Shown: positions 8,557-17,318 of the stretch, one piece after another
Layout: every line of letters begins with the position of its first letter
Numbering within the stretch: the first letter of the stretch is position 1
Source: Lysobacter daejeonensis GH1-9
Lineage (GTDB): Bacteria > Pseudomonadota > Gammaproteobacteria > Xanthomonadales > Xanthomonadaceae
DNA length: 64,000 nucleotides
Reading direction: 5' to 3'
Assembly: GCF_000768355.1 (NCBI RefSeq)
Contig: NZ_AVPU01000018.1
Span: 1 to 64,000, forward strand
Translations under genes and position numbers: made by a program
Notes under the pieces: generated by a model
Database searches by the model: none
What the model was told of the DNA's origin: nothing
What the model saw: the letters and a program-made list of their open reading frames with translations, nothing else

Positions 8557-10887
8557 TCAGAACGGCAGAGCCAGGTCCGGCTTGAGCGCCAGCAGCTGCG
8601 CGCGGAAGGCCGCCTGGATGCGGGCCATCGCCGCCTCGCTGTCCGCATCGAAACGCATCACCAGGATCGGCGTGGTGTTGGAGGCCCGCACCAGGCCCCA
8701 ACCGTCAGGCCAGTCCACGCGCAGGCCATCGATGGTCGACAGGCGGGCGCCTTCGAACTTCGCCTCGGTGACGAAGCGGTCGACGAAGGCATGCGGGTTG
8801 CCTTCCGGCGCATCCACCTTGATCTCCGGGGTGGCGATGCCGTTGGGCAACGCGGCCAGCGTCTCGGTCGGGGTCTGCACCTTGCCCGCCACGATCTCCA
8901 GCAGGCGCGCCGCGGAGTAGATGCCGTCGTCGAAGCCGTACCAGCGCTCCTTGAAGAAGAAATGGCCGCTCATCTCGCCGGCCAGCTCGGCTTCGGTCTC
9001 GCGCATCTTGGCCTTGATCAGCGAATGACCGGTCTTCCACATCAGCGGGCTGCCACCGTGGCGCAGGATGTGGCCCGGCAAACGGCCGGTGCACTTCACG
9101 TCGTAGATGATCTGCGCGCCGGGGTTGCGTTCAAGCACGTCGGCGGCGAACAGCATCAGCAGGCGGTCGGGAAAAATGTTCTCGCCGTCGCGGGTGACCA
9201 CGCCGAGGCGGTCGCCGTCGCCGTCGAAGGCGATGCCGAGGTCGGCGCCCAGCCGCGCCACCGAGGCCACCAGATCCTCGAGATTGTGCGGCTCGCTCGG
9301 GTCCGGATGGTGGTTGGGGAAGGTGCCGTCGATCTCGCAGAACAGTGGGGTGACTTCCGCGCCAATCGCGCGCAGCACGCGCGGGCCGAGGTCGCCGGCC
9401 ACGCCGTTGCCGGCATCGACGACCACGTGCAGGGGCCGCTCCAGCTGGACGTCGGCGGCGACCCGCTGCACGTAGTCCTCGCTGATGTCGCGCTGTTGCA
9501 GCAGGCCCGGCGCCGGCGCGGTGTGCAGGCGATCCTCGGCGATGCGTCGGTACAGGTCGGTGATGGTGTCGCCGGAGAGCGTCTCGCCGCCGACCACGAC
9601 CTTGAAGCCGTTGTAGTCCGGCGGGTTGTGGCTGCCGGTGACCGACACGCACGAGCCCGCGCGCAACTGGTAGGCACCGAAGTAGACCAGCGGAGTGGGC
9701 GCCAGGCCGATGTCGGTGACGTTGCAGCCGGCCTTGCGCAGGCCATCGATGAGCCCGCCCGCCAACTCGGGACCCGACAGGCGGCCGTCGCGGCCGACCA
9801 CGATGTCGGTCAGGCCCTTCTCCTGCATCACGCTGCCGATGGCCTGGCCGATCAGGGTGGCCACGCCCACGTCGAGACTGCTGCCGACCACGCCACGAAT
9901 GTCATAGGCGCGGAAGACGCCGGGATCCACGGCCAGCGTCGACGCCGGAGCCGGGACTGCGGCTGCGGCTGCGGCCGGCGCGACGACGCGGGCCGGTGCC
10001 TGCTGGGCGACATCGGCCAGGGTCAGCTCGCTGCCCTCGGGTTCGGCGTCGCCGCCGGCCTTGCGCCGCTGCAGGGTCGGGGCGCGCCAGGCCACCAGCG
10101 CCAGCAGCAGGAATCCCGCCGCCACGCCAAAGCACGCCATCGCGCCCAGGCCCAACGGACCACCCGCCACATCGGGCACGGCGGCCGCGACGCGCAGGTC
10201 ACTGCCGGGCACCTTGGCTGCCAGAGCCTCGGCGCCCGTGTTCAGGGCCACGTCGCCGCGCTCGACCACGCTGTGGCCGCCCTGGCGCAAGGCCAGGTAG
10301 CTGCCGTCGGCCACGGCGGCCTGCTCGACCGCCCCGGCCACGCGGTTGGCCGGCAACAGCACGCTGGCCACGCCGATGGCGACGCCGTCCAGCGGCACCG
10401 GAGCGGCCACCGCCAGCTGGTTGGTGCCGCCCTCCTTGATGATGGCGACGACCGGCTTGCCGGCCAGCAGCGCCGACTCCTGCGCGGCCAGGCGGCCATA
10501 ACCGCCCTTGGCACCCGCCGCCAGGCCGGCATACGTGGCGTCCAATCCGGTGGGCTGCACGCTGGCGCCCTTGGCTTCCGGCCAGCCTCTGGCCAGCTCC
10601 GCCGCCGCCGTGGCCAGGTCGCCCGCGGTCAGCGCGGCCAGGAACGCCGGCTTGCCGACCTGCTCGGCCAACCGCTTGGTGTCGGCGGCGATCGCGGTCT
10701 GCGCCTGCTGTACGGCCGCATCACGCACCTGCTGGATGGCCGTGCGGCGCGCACCGTCGCGCTGCTGTTGCCAGCCGCCCCAGCCGAACCACGCCGCGAG
10801 CAGCACCGAGCCCACGATCACGACCGGCAGCAGCGGCTTGAGTTGCGCCAGCGACAGCTGCGGGCGTTCGATCTTGATGTCCACCAT
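8557..10887 (-). CDS. algC: Membrane-anchored phosphomannomutase/phosphoglucomutase
   Basis: Interconverts hexose 1- and 6-phosphates for GDP-mannose and LPS/exopolysaccharide precursors. The 776-residue protein is a fusion: residues 1-270 hold two membrane segments (about 20-37 and 245-267) around a likely periplasmic sensor-like region; an Ala/Pro linker follows; residues ~320-776 are the alpha-D-phosphohexomutase domains. Catalytic phosphoserine S419 lies in TGSHNPP, the metal loop DGDGDR is at 555-560, and the sugar loop GEMSGHFFF begins at 637. Pseudomonas AlgC has only the ~460-residue catalytic part; the long form is known from xanthomonads. It follows dut by 12 bp, in the order coaC-coaB-dut-algC. 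What the N-terminal part senses is unknown. Confidence 0.93.
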   Translation of the reverse strand: MVDIKIERPQLSLAQLKPLLPVVIVGSVLLAAWFGWGGWQQQRDGARRTAIQQVRDAAVQQAQTAIAADTKRLAEQVGKPAFLAALTAGDLATAAAELARGWPEAKGASVQPTGLDATYAGLAAGAKGGYGRLAAQESALLAGKPVVAIIKEGGTNQLAVAAPVPLDGVAIGVASVLLPANRVAGAVEQAAVADGSYLALRQGGHSVVERGDVALNTGAEALAAKVPGSDLRVAAAVPDVAGGPLGLGAMACFGVAAGFLLLALVAWRAPTLQRRKAGGDAEPEGSELTLADVAQQAPARVVAPAAAAAAVPAPASTLAVDPGVFRAYDIRGVVGSSLDVGVATLIGQAIGSVMQEKGLTDIVVGRDGRLSGPELAGGLIDGLRKAGCNVTDIGLAPTPLVYFGAYQLRAGSCVSVTGSHNPPDYNGFKVVVGGETLSGDTITDLYRRIAEDRLHTAPAPGLLQQRDISEDYVQRVAADVQLERPLHVVVDAGNGVAGDLGPRVLRAIGAEVTPLFCEIDGTFPNHHPDPSEPHNLEDLVASVARLGADLGIAFDGDGDRLGVVTRDGENIFPDRLLMLFAADVLERNPGAQIIYDVKCTGRLPGHILRHGGSPLMWKTGHSLIKAKMRETEAELAGEMSGHFFFKERWYGFDDGIYSAARLLEIVAGKVQTPTETLAALPNGIATPEIKVDAPEGNPHAFVDRFVTEAKFEGARLSTIDGLRVDWPDGWGLVRASNTTPILVMRFDADSEAAMARIQAAFRAQLLALKPDLALPF

Positions 10888-10899
10888 GTGTTTCCCCTG

Positions 10900-11358
10900 T
10901 CAGCGCACGCCGGTGTGGCCGAAGCCGCCCGCACCGCGCGCACTGGTTTCAAATTCCGCGACCACCTGCAGCGTCGCCCGCACGATCGGCAGTACGACCA
11001 GCTGCGCGATGCGATCCCCCGGTTGCATCGTAAAAGCCTCGCGACCGCGATTCCACACGCTGATCATCAGCGGCCCCTGGTAATCAGCGTCGATCAGGCC
11101 AGTGCCGTTGCCGAGCACGATGCCGTGCTTATGCCCCAGCCCGGAGCGCGGCAGGATCACCGCGCACAGCGTCGGGTCGCCCACGTGGATGGCCAGGCCC
11201 GACGGGACCAGCGCCGCATCACCCGGCTGCAGGGTCAACGGCGCATCCAGCGCGGCCCGCAGGTCCAGGCCGGCACTGGCCGGCGTGGCGTACGCGGGCA
11301 ACGCCCACTCACTGCCGAAGCGCGCATCGAGGATCTTCAGTTCGAGGGTGTGGTGCAT
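10900..11358 (-). CDS. dut: dUTP pyrophosphatase
   Basis: Hydrolyses dUTP to dUMP, keeping uracil out of DNA and feeding dTMP synthesis. The 152-residue trimeric-type dUTPase shows its motifs in order: AGLDLRA (1), [11 protein letters not shown] (2), [11 protein letters not shown] (3), GDRIAQLV (4), and the C-terminal GAGGFGHTG (5). The start is preceded by AAAGGAC. It sits between coaB and algC on the same strand, as in Pseudomonas. Confidence 0.97.
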   Translation of the reverse strand: MHHTLELKILDARFGSEWALPAYATPASAGLDLRAALDAPLTLQPGDAALVPSGLAIHVGDPTLCAVILPRSGLGHKHGIVLGNGTGLIDADYQGPLMISVWNRGREAFTMQPGDRIAQLVVLPIVRATLQVVAEFETSARGAGGFGHTGVR

Positions 11359-11486
11359 GCGGTCCTTTCAGAGGGCCAGAAAATGTGGGCAAACCGGGCG
11401 TACGAGGCGTTGGCCGCCGGGCGTGGGGCCCTCGGCGGCACCATGGACGGCGAAGCGGTCGCCGCCACCGCCGGCAGGTGCTGTGC

Positions 11487-12155
11487 TCATGCGGGCATCA
11501 ACCGCGCCGCCACAAGGTCAAGCAGCTCATCGGCCAGTTGCGCCTTGGGCGCGGGACCCAGCGCCGTCTCTTCGTCGGCGGAATAGACCACCAGTGCGTT
11601 GTCGTCGGCCTCGAAGCCGCTGCCTTCCACGCCCACCCGGTTGGCGGCGATCAGGTCGAGCTTCTTGTTGACCAGCTTGCCGCGCGCGTAGTGCGCCACG
11701 TCGTGGGTCTCGGCGGCGAAGCCGACCACCAGCCGCGGGCGCTGCGGGTGCACGGCCACGTCGGCCAGCACATCGGCGGTGCGGACCAGTTCCAGCACGA
11801 GGGTGTCCTGGCCGGGCTGCTTCTTGATCTTGCCGGCGGCCATCTGCCGCGGGGTGTAATCGGCCACCGCGGCCGCGCCGATGTAGATGTCGGCCGGCAA
11901 CGTACCCAGCACGGTGGCGTGCATCTGCGCCGCGGAGCGCACGTTGATGCGGGCCACGCCCGCGGGCGTGGGCAGGCTGACCGGCCCCGCCACCAGCACC
12001 ACCTCCGCGCCGCGTCGCGCGGCGGCCTCGGCAATGGCGAAACCCATCTTGCCGCTGCTGCGGTTGCCGATGAAGCGGACCGGGTCGATGTCCTCGAACG
12101 TGGGGCCGGCGCTCACCACGATGCGCAGGCCGGCCAGCGAAACGGCAGCGCTCAT
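11487..12155 (-). CDS. coaB: Phosphopantothenate-cysteine ligase (separate CoaB)
   Basis: Joins cysteine to 4'-phosphopantothenate in coenzyme A synthesis. In most bacteria it is the C-terminal half of one CoaBC protein; here it is its own 222-residue frame starting [14 protein letters not shown]. The nucleotide and acyl-transfer region is intact (SAGPTFEDIDPVRF, then GNRSSGKMGFAIAEAAA), as are AAVADYTPRQ and the conserved AGKIKKQ lysines. The ATG overlaps the coaC stop in an ATGA quartet, so translation is probably coupled. A single frameshift would fuse the two, but the local sequence has no long homopolymer suggesting an error. Confidence 0.9.
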   Translation of the reverse strand: MSAAVSLAGLRIVVSAGPTFEDIDPVRFIGNRSSGKMGFAIAEAAARRGAEVVLVAGPVSLPTPAGVARINVRSAAQMHATVLGTLPADIYIGAAAVADYTPRQMAAGKIKKQPGQDTLVLELVRTADVLADVAVHPQRPRLVVGFAAETHDVAHYARGKLVNKKLDLIAANRVGVEGSGFEADDNALVVYSADEETALGPAPKAQLADELLDLVAARLMPA

Positions 12156-12736
12156 GCGCGGCTCCGCAGCGGCATCGCCGCCAGGTTCGTGACGATGTCG
12201 TCGGGTTCCATCAGGCGGCCGTCGCCCACTTCGCCACAGGCTTGCCCGCCGCTGCCGGGACCCAGCAGCGTTGCGCCACGACTTTGCAGCGTCGCGACGT
12301 TGGCCTGGGTGGCCGGGTGCGCCCACATCAACCGGTTCATCGCCGGCGCCACGAACAGCGCCGCATCGCTGGCCAGGCACAACGTGCTGACCAGGTCATC
12401 GGCGAAACCGTGCGCCAGCTTGGCCAAGGTGTTGGCGGTGGCTGGCGCGACCACGATGCGGTCCGCCCAGCGCGCCAGCTCGATGTGGCCCATGGCGGCC
12501 TCGGCGGCCTCGTCCCACAGCGAAGTACGCACTGACTGGCCGGACAGCGCCTGGAACGTGGTGGCTCCGACGAAACGCTGCGCGTTCTCGGTCATCGCCA
12601 CCCGCACCTCGGCGCCCGCATCGCGCAGCCGGCGCACCAGCTCGGCCGCCTTGTACGCGGCGATGCCACCGCAGACGCACAACAGGACGTGCTGGCCCTG
12701 CAGCGACGCGGAGGGAGTGGGCGTGTCAGCGGCCAT
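12152..12736 (-). CDS. coaC: Phosphopantothenoylcysteine decarboxylase (separate CoaC)
   Basis: FMN enzyme that decarboxylates phosphopantothenoylcysteine in CoA synthesis. The 194-residue protein has the flavin-binding start [16 protein letters not shown], the catalytic His in [11 protein letters not shown], the [10 protein letters not shown] clamp, and the reducing Cys in [15 protein letters not shown]. It stops with TGA inside the coaB start (ATGA), so the usual bifunctional enzyme is delivered as two chains. It is divergent from radC, the arrangement also found in E. coli. Confidence 0.92.
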   Translation of the reverse strand: MAADTPTPSASLQGQHVLLCVCGGIAAYKAAELVRRLRDAGAEVRVAMTENAQRFVGATTFQALSGQSVRTSLWDEAAEAAMGHIELARWADRIVVAPATANTLAKLAHGFADDLVSTLCLASDAALFVAPAMNRLMWAHPATQANVATLQSRGATLLGPGSGGQACGEVGDGRLMEPDDIVTNLAAMPLRSRA

Positions 12737-12835
12737 GGACGGGGAGATTTCCTACGGCAAAAGCAGCATTTAGCTTACCCGATGCGGTGGATTCACCCGA
12801 TAGCGCGCGCACGCGGGGAACGTGATGCTGTTGGC

Positions 12836-13510
12836 ATGCACATCCGAGACTGGCCCGCGGCCGAGCGCCCCCGGGAAAAACTGCTGGCCCGCGGCGCCAG
12901 CGCTCTGTCCGACGCCGAGTTGCTGGCGATCTTCCTCGGCTCCGGCCTGCCGGGGCGCGACGCGGTGGCCACCGCCCGCGACCTGTTGGCCTCCCACGGT
13001 CCGCTGCGGCCGCTGCTGGACCGCTCGCCCAACGCCCTGGCCAAGCTGCCCGGGCTGGGACCGGCGCGGGCGAGCGCGCTGGCGGCGGCACTGGAATTGG
13101 GGCAACGCCACCTTTCGGCTGCACTGGAGCGCGGCGAGGCGATGACCGACCCGCAGGCGGCCGGCCGCTACTTCGCCCAGCGCCTGCGCGGCCGCCCGCA
13201 CGAGGTGTTCGCGGCGCTGTTCCTGGATACACGGCACCGCGCTCTGGGCTTCGAGGAGCTGTTCCACGGCACCCTCGACGGGGCCGAGGTCCATCCGCGG
13301 GTGGTGGTGCAGCGCGCGCTGGCACTGAATGCGGCGGCGGTGATCGTGGGCCACAACCACCCCAGCGGCAATCCCGAGCCCTCGGCCGCGGACCGGGCGG
13401 TGACCGCGCGGCTGAAGCAGGCGTTGGCGCTGGTGGACCTGCGCCTGCTCGACCATTTCGTGGTCGCCGACGGCCCGCCGGTGTCATTGGCGGCCCGCGG
13501 CTGGGTGTGA
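12836..13510 (+). CDS. radC: RadC family JAB-domain protein
   Basis: This 224-residue RadC/YeeS-type protein starts [17 protein letters not shown]. An N-terminal helix-hairpin-helix region ([16 protein letters not shown]) is followed by a JAB/MPN metalloprotease-like domain carrying [14 protein letters not shown] and LLDHFVV. The original link to DNA repair in E. coli was withdrawn, so its role is uncertain. It is divergent from coaC. Confidence 0.93.
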   Translation: MHIRDWPAAERPREKLLARGASALSDAELLAIFLGSGLPGRDAVATARDLLASHGPLRPLLDRSPNALAKLPGLGPARASALAAALELGQRHLSAALERGEAMTDPQAAGRYFAQRLRGRPHEVFAALFLDTRHRALGFEELFHGTLDGAEVHPRVVVQRALALNAAAVIVGHNHPSGNPEPSAADRAVTARLKQALALVDLRLLDHFVVADGPPVSLAARGWV

Positions 13511-13600
13511 CGACGGGAACAGCGCCAGCGGCTCGGTAGACGGGACAAGCCGCGCCTGAATACACGCGCCGCAGCCGGCAACGGCGAGCCGCAACCCGGT

Positions 13601-13606
13601 TAAAAT
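13601..13606 (+). promoter_or_regulatory. -10 element of argS
   Basis: TAAAAT lies 32 bp before the argS GTG, giving a short leader of about 26 bases. No clear -35 box is visible at the usual distance. Confidence 0.4.
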
Positions 13607-13638
13607 GGCCGATTCCCGCTGCAACCCCCGGATACTCC

Positions 13639-15327
13639 GTGAAAGCCACCCTCCGCGACCTGGTGACGCAGGCCATCGATGCGCTGCGCGCCGCCGGCAC
13701 CCTGCCGGCCGACCTCGACACGCCCGACTTCGTCATCGAGCGTCCCAAGTCGCGCGCGCAGGGTGACTTCTCCACCAACGCCGCGATGCTGCTGGCCAAG
13801 CCGGCCAAGTCGAACCCGCGCGCGATTGCCCAGGCGCTGCTCGACGCGCTGCCAGCCAGCGACGACATCGCCAAAGTCGAGATCGCCGGGCCGGGCTTCA
13901 TCAACTTCCACGTGGCCGAGGCTGCGTGGCGTCGGCAGATAGCACAGGTCCTCGAGCAGGGCGATGCCTACGGCCGCAACACCAGCGGCGAAGGCCGCGT
14001 GGCGGGCGTGGAGTACGTGTCGGCCAACCCGACCGGCCCGCTGCACGTGGGCCACGGCCGCGCCGCGGTGATCGGCGACTGCATCGGCCGCGTGCTGGCC
14101 GCCAACGGCTGGAACCTGAAGCGCGAGTTCTACTACAACGACGCCGGCGCGCAGATCAACAACCTCGCCATCTCGGTGCAGGCACGCGCGCAGGGTCGCG
14201 GCCCGGACGATGCCGGTTGGCCGGAGGACGGCTACCGCGGCGATTACATCATCGATGTCGCCAACGCCTACCTGCGCGGCGACAGCGTCGAGGTCGAAGG
14301 CCACGTGGTCACGGGCGCGAAGGACCCGGACAACCTCGACGCCATCCGCGCCTTCGCGGTGGCCTACCTGCGCCGCGAGCAGAACGCCGACCTGGCTGCG
14401 TACGGTGTGGGTTTCGATGTGTACTTCCTCGAGTCGTCGCTGTACACCGACGGCAAGGTCGAGGAGACCGTGCGCGAGCTCATCGACCACGGCCACACCT
14501 ACGAGGAAGGCGGTGCGCTGTGGCTGCGCAGCACCGACTTCGGCGACGACAAGGACCGCGTGATGCGCAAGTCCGACGGCACCTACACCTACTTCGTGCC
14601 GGACGTGGCCTACCACCTGAGCAAGTGGCAGCGTGGCTACGTGCGCGCGATCACCGAACTGGGCGCCGACCACCACGGCTCGCTGGCGCGCGTGCGCGCC
14701 GGCCTGCAGGCGCTGGACTGCGGCATCCCGCAAGGTTGGCCGGAGTACGTGCTGCACCAGATGGTCACGGTGATGCGCGGCGGCGAGGAAGTGAAACTGT
14801 CCAAGCGCGCCGGCAGCTACCTGACCCTGCGCGACCTGATCGACGAAGTCGGCCGTGACGCCACGCGCTGGTTCCTGATCGCACGCAAGCCCGACTCGCA
14901 GCTGACCTTCGATATCGACCTGGCGCGCAGCCAGTCGTTGGACAACCCGGTGTATTACGTGCAGGTGTCGCACGCGCGCATGCACGGGCTGCTGCGCAAG
15001 CTGCGCGAGCAGGGGCTGACCTTCAACGCGGCCAACGGCCTGGCGCAACCGCTGGACGTGGAGGACGCGGCCGCGCACGAGCTGGTGCAGACCCTGCTGC
15101 GCTACCCCGACGTGGTGGCCAGCGCCGGGCGCGACCTTGAGCCGCACCAGATCGCCGTGTACCTGCTGGAACTCGCGCAGACGTTCCAGACGTATTACAA
15201 CGATCACCAGTTCCTGGTCGACGACGCCAACGTGCGCGATGCGCGTCTGGTGCTGGCGATGGCCACGCGCCAGGTGCTGGCCAACGGTCTGGAATTGCTG
15301 GGCGTGAATGCCCCCGAGGTGATGTAA
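13639..15327 (+). CDS. argS: Arginyl-tRNA synthetase
   Basis: Charges tRNA-Arg. The 562-residue class I enzyme starts at GTG. The N-terminal Add-1 domain occupies about 1-110, HVGH is at 136-139 in [14 protein letters not shown], the KMSKS counterpart is the reduced [11 protein letters not shown] typical of ArgRS, and the C-terminal DALR-type anticodon-binding domain has conserved-looking [13 protein letters not shown]. Its TAA is directly followed by the ATG of the SPOR protein gene. Confidence 0.97.
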   Translation: MKATLRDLVTQAIDALRAAGTLPADLDTPDFVIERPKSRAQGDFSTNAAMLLAKPAKSNPRAIAQALLDALPASDDIAKVEIAGPGFINFHVAEAAWRRQIAQVLEQGDAYGRNTSGEGRVAGVEYVSANPTGPLHVGHGRAAVIGDCIGRVLAANGWNLKREFYYNDAGAQINNLAISVQARAQGRGPDDAGWPEDGYRGDYIIDVANAYLRGDSVEVEGHVVTGAKDPDNLDAIRAFAVAYLRREQNADLAAYGVGFDVYFLESSLYTDGKVEETVRELIDHGHTYEEGGALWLRSTDFGDDKDRVMRKSDGTYTYFVPDVAYHLSKWQRGYVRAITELGADHHGSLARVRAGLQALDCGIPQGWPEYVLHQMVTVMRGGEEVKLSKRAGSYLTLRDLIDEVGRDATRWFLIARKPDSQLTFDIDLARSQSLDNPVYYVQVSHARMHGLLRKLREQGLTFNAANGLAQPLDVEDAAAHELVQTLLRYPDVVASAGRDLEPHQIAVYLLELAQTFQTYYNDHQFLVDDANVRDARLVLAMATRQVLANGLELLGVNAPEVM

Positions 15328-16167
15328 ATGGCGGCACGACGCGGTAAGTCCCAAGCGCGGCGCAACGGCGGCAACAGCGGCGGCCTGCCGGGCTGGGCGT
15401 GGCTGGTGCTGGGCGTGGTGATCACGATCATCCTAGTGATGGTGGCGCCGAAGCTGTTGAAGGGCGATGGCGATGGCTTCCTGCGCCCGCAGGCCAACCC
15501 CGACGCGCAGCCAACGCCGGTGTCGGTGGAGGACGACGAGCTGTTGCCGGCCGAGGAGGCCGCCAACCCCGCCACGCGGGCCAGCGCCGGGGCCAAACCG
15601 GCCGCGGGTAACGCCAAGAATGCGGAGTACGACTTCTACACCCTGCTGCCGGGCAAGGAAGTGCCGATGACCGACGCCGAACTCGCCGCCACCGAGCGCG
15701 CCGAGGCCGAGCGCCAGGCACGTCAGCGCCCGCAGGCCGCTGCCGCGCAGCCAGCCGCGACTCCGGCGTCGGCCGCTGGCGCGACCGGCACCGCGACGAC
15801 ATCCGCTGCGCCGCGTACCGAACCGCTGCCCCAACCGGTCAGCGAAGACGCGGTGGCGGAACGCAGCGCGACCGCGTCCAAGCCGGCGGAGTCGACAGCG
15901 ACGGCGACCCCCAGGACCGCCGCGCCGAGTGAGGACACCCGCTACCTGCTGCAGGCCGGCGCGTTCCAGGCTTCTGGCCAGGCCGAGGAGCTCAAGGCAA
16001 AGATCGCCATGCTGGGCGTGGGCGCGCGCGTGGAAGCGGCACAGATCAAGGGGCAGACGGTCTACCGCGTGCGCATGGGGCCGTATGGCACCGCCAGCGA
16101 CCTGGCCGAGGCCAAACGCAAGCTGACATCGGGCGGGTTGGCCGCGATGGCGATCAAGGTCGAGTGA
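15328..16167 (+). CDS. SPOR-domain membrane protein, FtsN-like
   Basis: This 279-residue protein has a basic cytoplasmic tail, one membrane helix at about 23-41 (WAWLVLGVVITIILVMVA), a long Ala/Pro/Thr-rich periplasmic linker, and a C-terminal SPOR domain from about 205 (YLLQAGAF...VYRVRMGPY...AMAIKVE). SPOR domains bind denuded glycan strands at the septum. The layout matches the FtsN-like gene that follows argS in Pseudomonas. The start codon abuts the argS stop (TAAATG), so the two are co-transcribed. A division role is inferred from the domain. Confidence 0.88.
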   Translation: MAARRGKSQARRNGGNSGGLPGWAWLVLGVVITIILVMVAPKLLKGDGDGFLRPQANPDAQPTPVSVEDDELLPAEEAANPATRASAGAKPAAGNAKNAEYDFYTLLPGKEVPMTDAELAATERAEAERQARQRPQAAAAQPAATPASAAGATGTATTSAAPRTEPLPQPVSEDAVAERSATASKPAESTATATPRTAAPSEDTRYLLQAGAFQASGQAEELKAKIAMLGVGARVEAAQIKGQTVYRVRMGPYGTASDLAEAKRKLTSGGLAAMAIKVE

Positions 16168-16191
16168 TGCTTTGGGTCATCGGGGGCGGAC

Positions 16192-16209
16192 GGGGCTGAG
16201 CCCCCTTTT
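16192..16209 (+). terminator. Terminator after the argS-SPOR pair
   Basis: GGGGCT and AGCCCC pair with a minimal loop and are followed by CTTTTC. It is 25 bp past the SPOR gene stop. Confidence 0.5.
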
Positions 16210-16236
16210 CAATTCGCTCCCCGATACTCGCTCGGT

Positions 16237-16255
16237 TGAAAGGGGGCCAAGCCCC
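16237..16255 (-). terminator. Terminator facing the dehydrogenase gene
   Basis: On the minus strand GGGGC-TTG-GCCCC is followed by CCTTTCAA. It lies about 64 bp past the stop of the dehydrogenase at 16319 and forms a back-to-back pair with the plus-strand terminator at 16192. Confidence 0.45.
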
Positions 16256-16318
16256 GCCCTCTCGACACGCCGCGGTGGTGGAAGAGGAGCGAGCCACCAC
16301 GGCCCGCTCCCGGCAGGC

Positions 16319-17185
16319 TCACCCCTGCGAGGGCTTTTCCCGCTTCAGCGTGATCAGCGCCGAGGTGTCCGCCTCGCCCTGCCCGCGCTCCACCAACTCC
16401 GCATAATCCGCGGCGGCCTGGTCGATGGCCGTGGTGCGGATGCCGGCACTGGCCGCGATGCCCTGCACGATGCGCAGGTCCTTGAGCATGTGCACGCACT
16501 TGAAGCCGGGTGTGAACTCGTCGCGCATCATGGTCGCGCCGCGCTTTTCCAGAAACCAGCTGTTGGCCGCGCCGGCCATCAGCGTGGGCAGCAGCTTGTC
16601 CGGATCCAGGCCGAGCTTCTCGCCCAGCGCCAGGCCTTCGCACACCGCCTCGTTGATGCCGGCGACCAGCACCTGGTTGATGGCCTTCGTCGCCTGACCC
16701 GCGCCGATGCCGCCCATGTGGGTGATGCGCGCCGCGTAGGCTTCCAGCACCGGCCGTGCCTTGTCCAGCGCCGCTTCGTCCGCGCCCAGCATCACCGACA
16801 GCTTGCCGTTGCGCGCGCCTTCCACGCCGCCGGAGACCGGCGCGTCAATGAAGGCGATGTCATGCGTGGCGAGCATCGCCGCGGCGCGGCGCGCGGTTTC
16901 CACCGACACGGTCGAATGATCGACGACCACGGTGCCGGCGCGCAGCACGTTGGCCAGGCCTTCAACCGTGGTCAGCACGTCGTGGTCCAAGGACACGCAC
17001 AGCGCGACCACGTCGCAGTCGGCGAAGTTGTCGGTGGACCGCGCGGCGCGCACGCCCAATTCGGCCGCCAGTTCGTCGGCCTTGGACTGGGTGCGGTTGC
17101 CGACCGCGGTCAGCAGGCCCTTGGCGTGCAGGTGGCGGGCCATCGGCGCGCCCATCGCGCCCAGGCCAATGAATCCGACTTTCAT
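16319..17185 (-). CDS. NAD(P)-dependent beta-hydroxyacid dehydrogenase
   Basis: Member of the 3-hydroxyisobutyrate dehydrogenase / tartronate semialdehyde reductase family. The 288-residue protein has the Rossmann signature GFIGLGAMGAPMARHL at the N-terminus, the substrate-binding DAPVSGGVEGARNG, and the catalytic lysine in GQATKAINQVL. The exact substrate cannot be told from sequence; no valine degradation or glyoxylate carboligase genes are adjacent. It lies 133 bp downstream of speA on the same strand, but no functional link is evident. Confidence 0.88.
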   Translation of the reverse strand: MKVGFIGLGAMGAPMARHLHAKGLLTAVGNRTQSKADELAAELGVRAARSTDNFADCDVVALCVSLDHDVLTTVEGLANVLRAGTVVVDHSTVSVETARRAAAMLATHDIAFIDAPVSGGVEGARNGKLSVMLGADEAALDKARPVLEAYAARITHMGGIGAGQATKAINQVLVAGINEAVCEGLALGEKLGLDPDKLLPTLMAGAANSWFLEKRGATMMRDEFTPGFKCVHMLKDLRIVQGIAASAGIRTTAIDQAAADYAELVERGQGEADTSALITLKREKPSQG

Positions 17186-17318
17186 GGTGTTGCCTCCGGT
17201 GGGGGACGAAGGGGTCGCCGGCAGCGGCGCCCCCTTCAGCGCACTGCCCGCGGCGAGCGCGGGCGATGCATGGGGTTGGACGCAATGAAGCGTCCGAAGG
17301 AAGTCGCGAACGTCGCGC

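Noticed and set aside
8539..11586. 1015-residue plus-strand frame
   Set aside because: Antisense to algC and dut, both unmistakable; product is His/Arg/Gln-rich with no domain.
12140..12170. Sequencing frameshift in a fused coaBC
   Set aside because: Considered, but the ATGA overlap is clean and there is no homopolymer; kept as two genes with the doubt recorded as a finding.
13600..15354. 584-residue minus-strand frame
   Set aside because: Antisense to argS; no motif or ribosome site.
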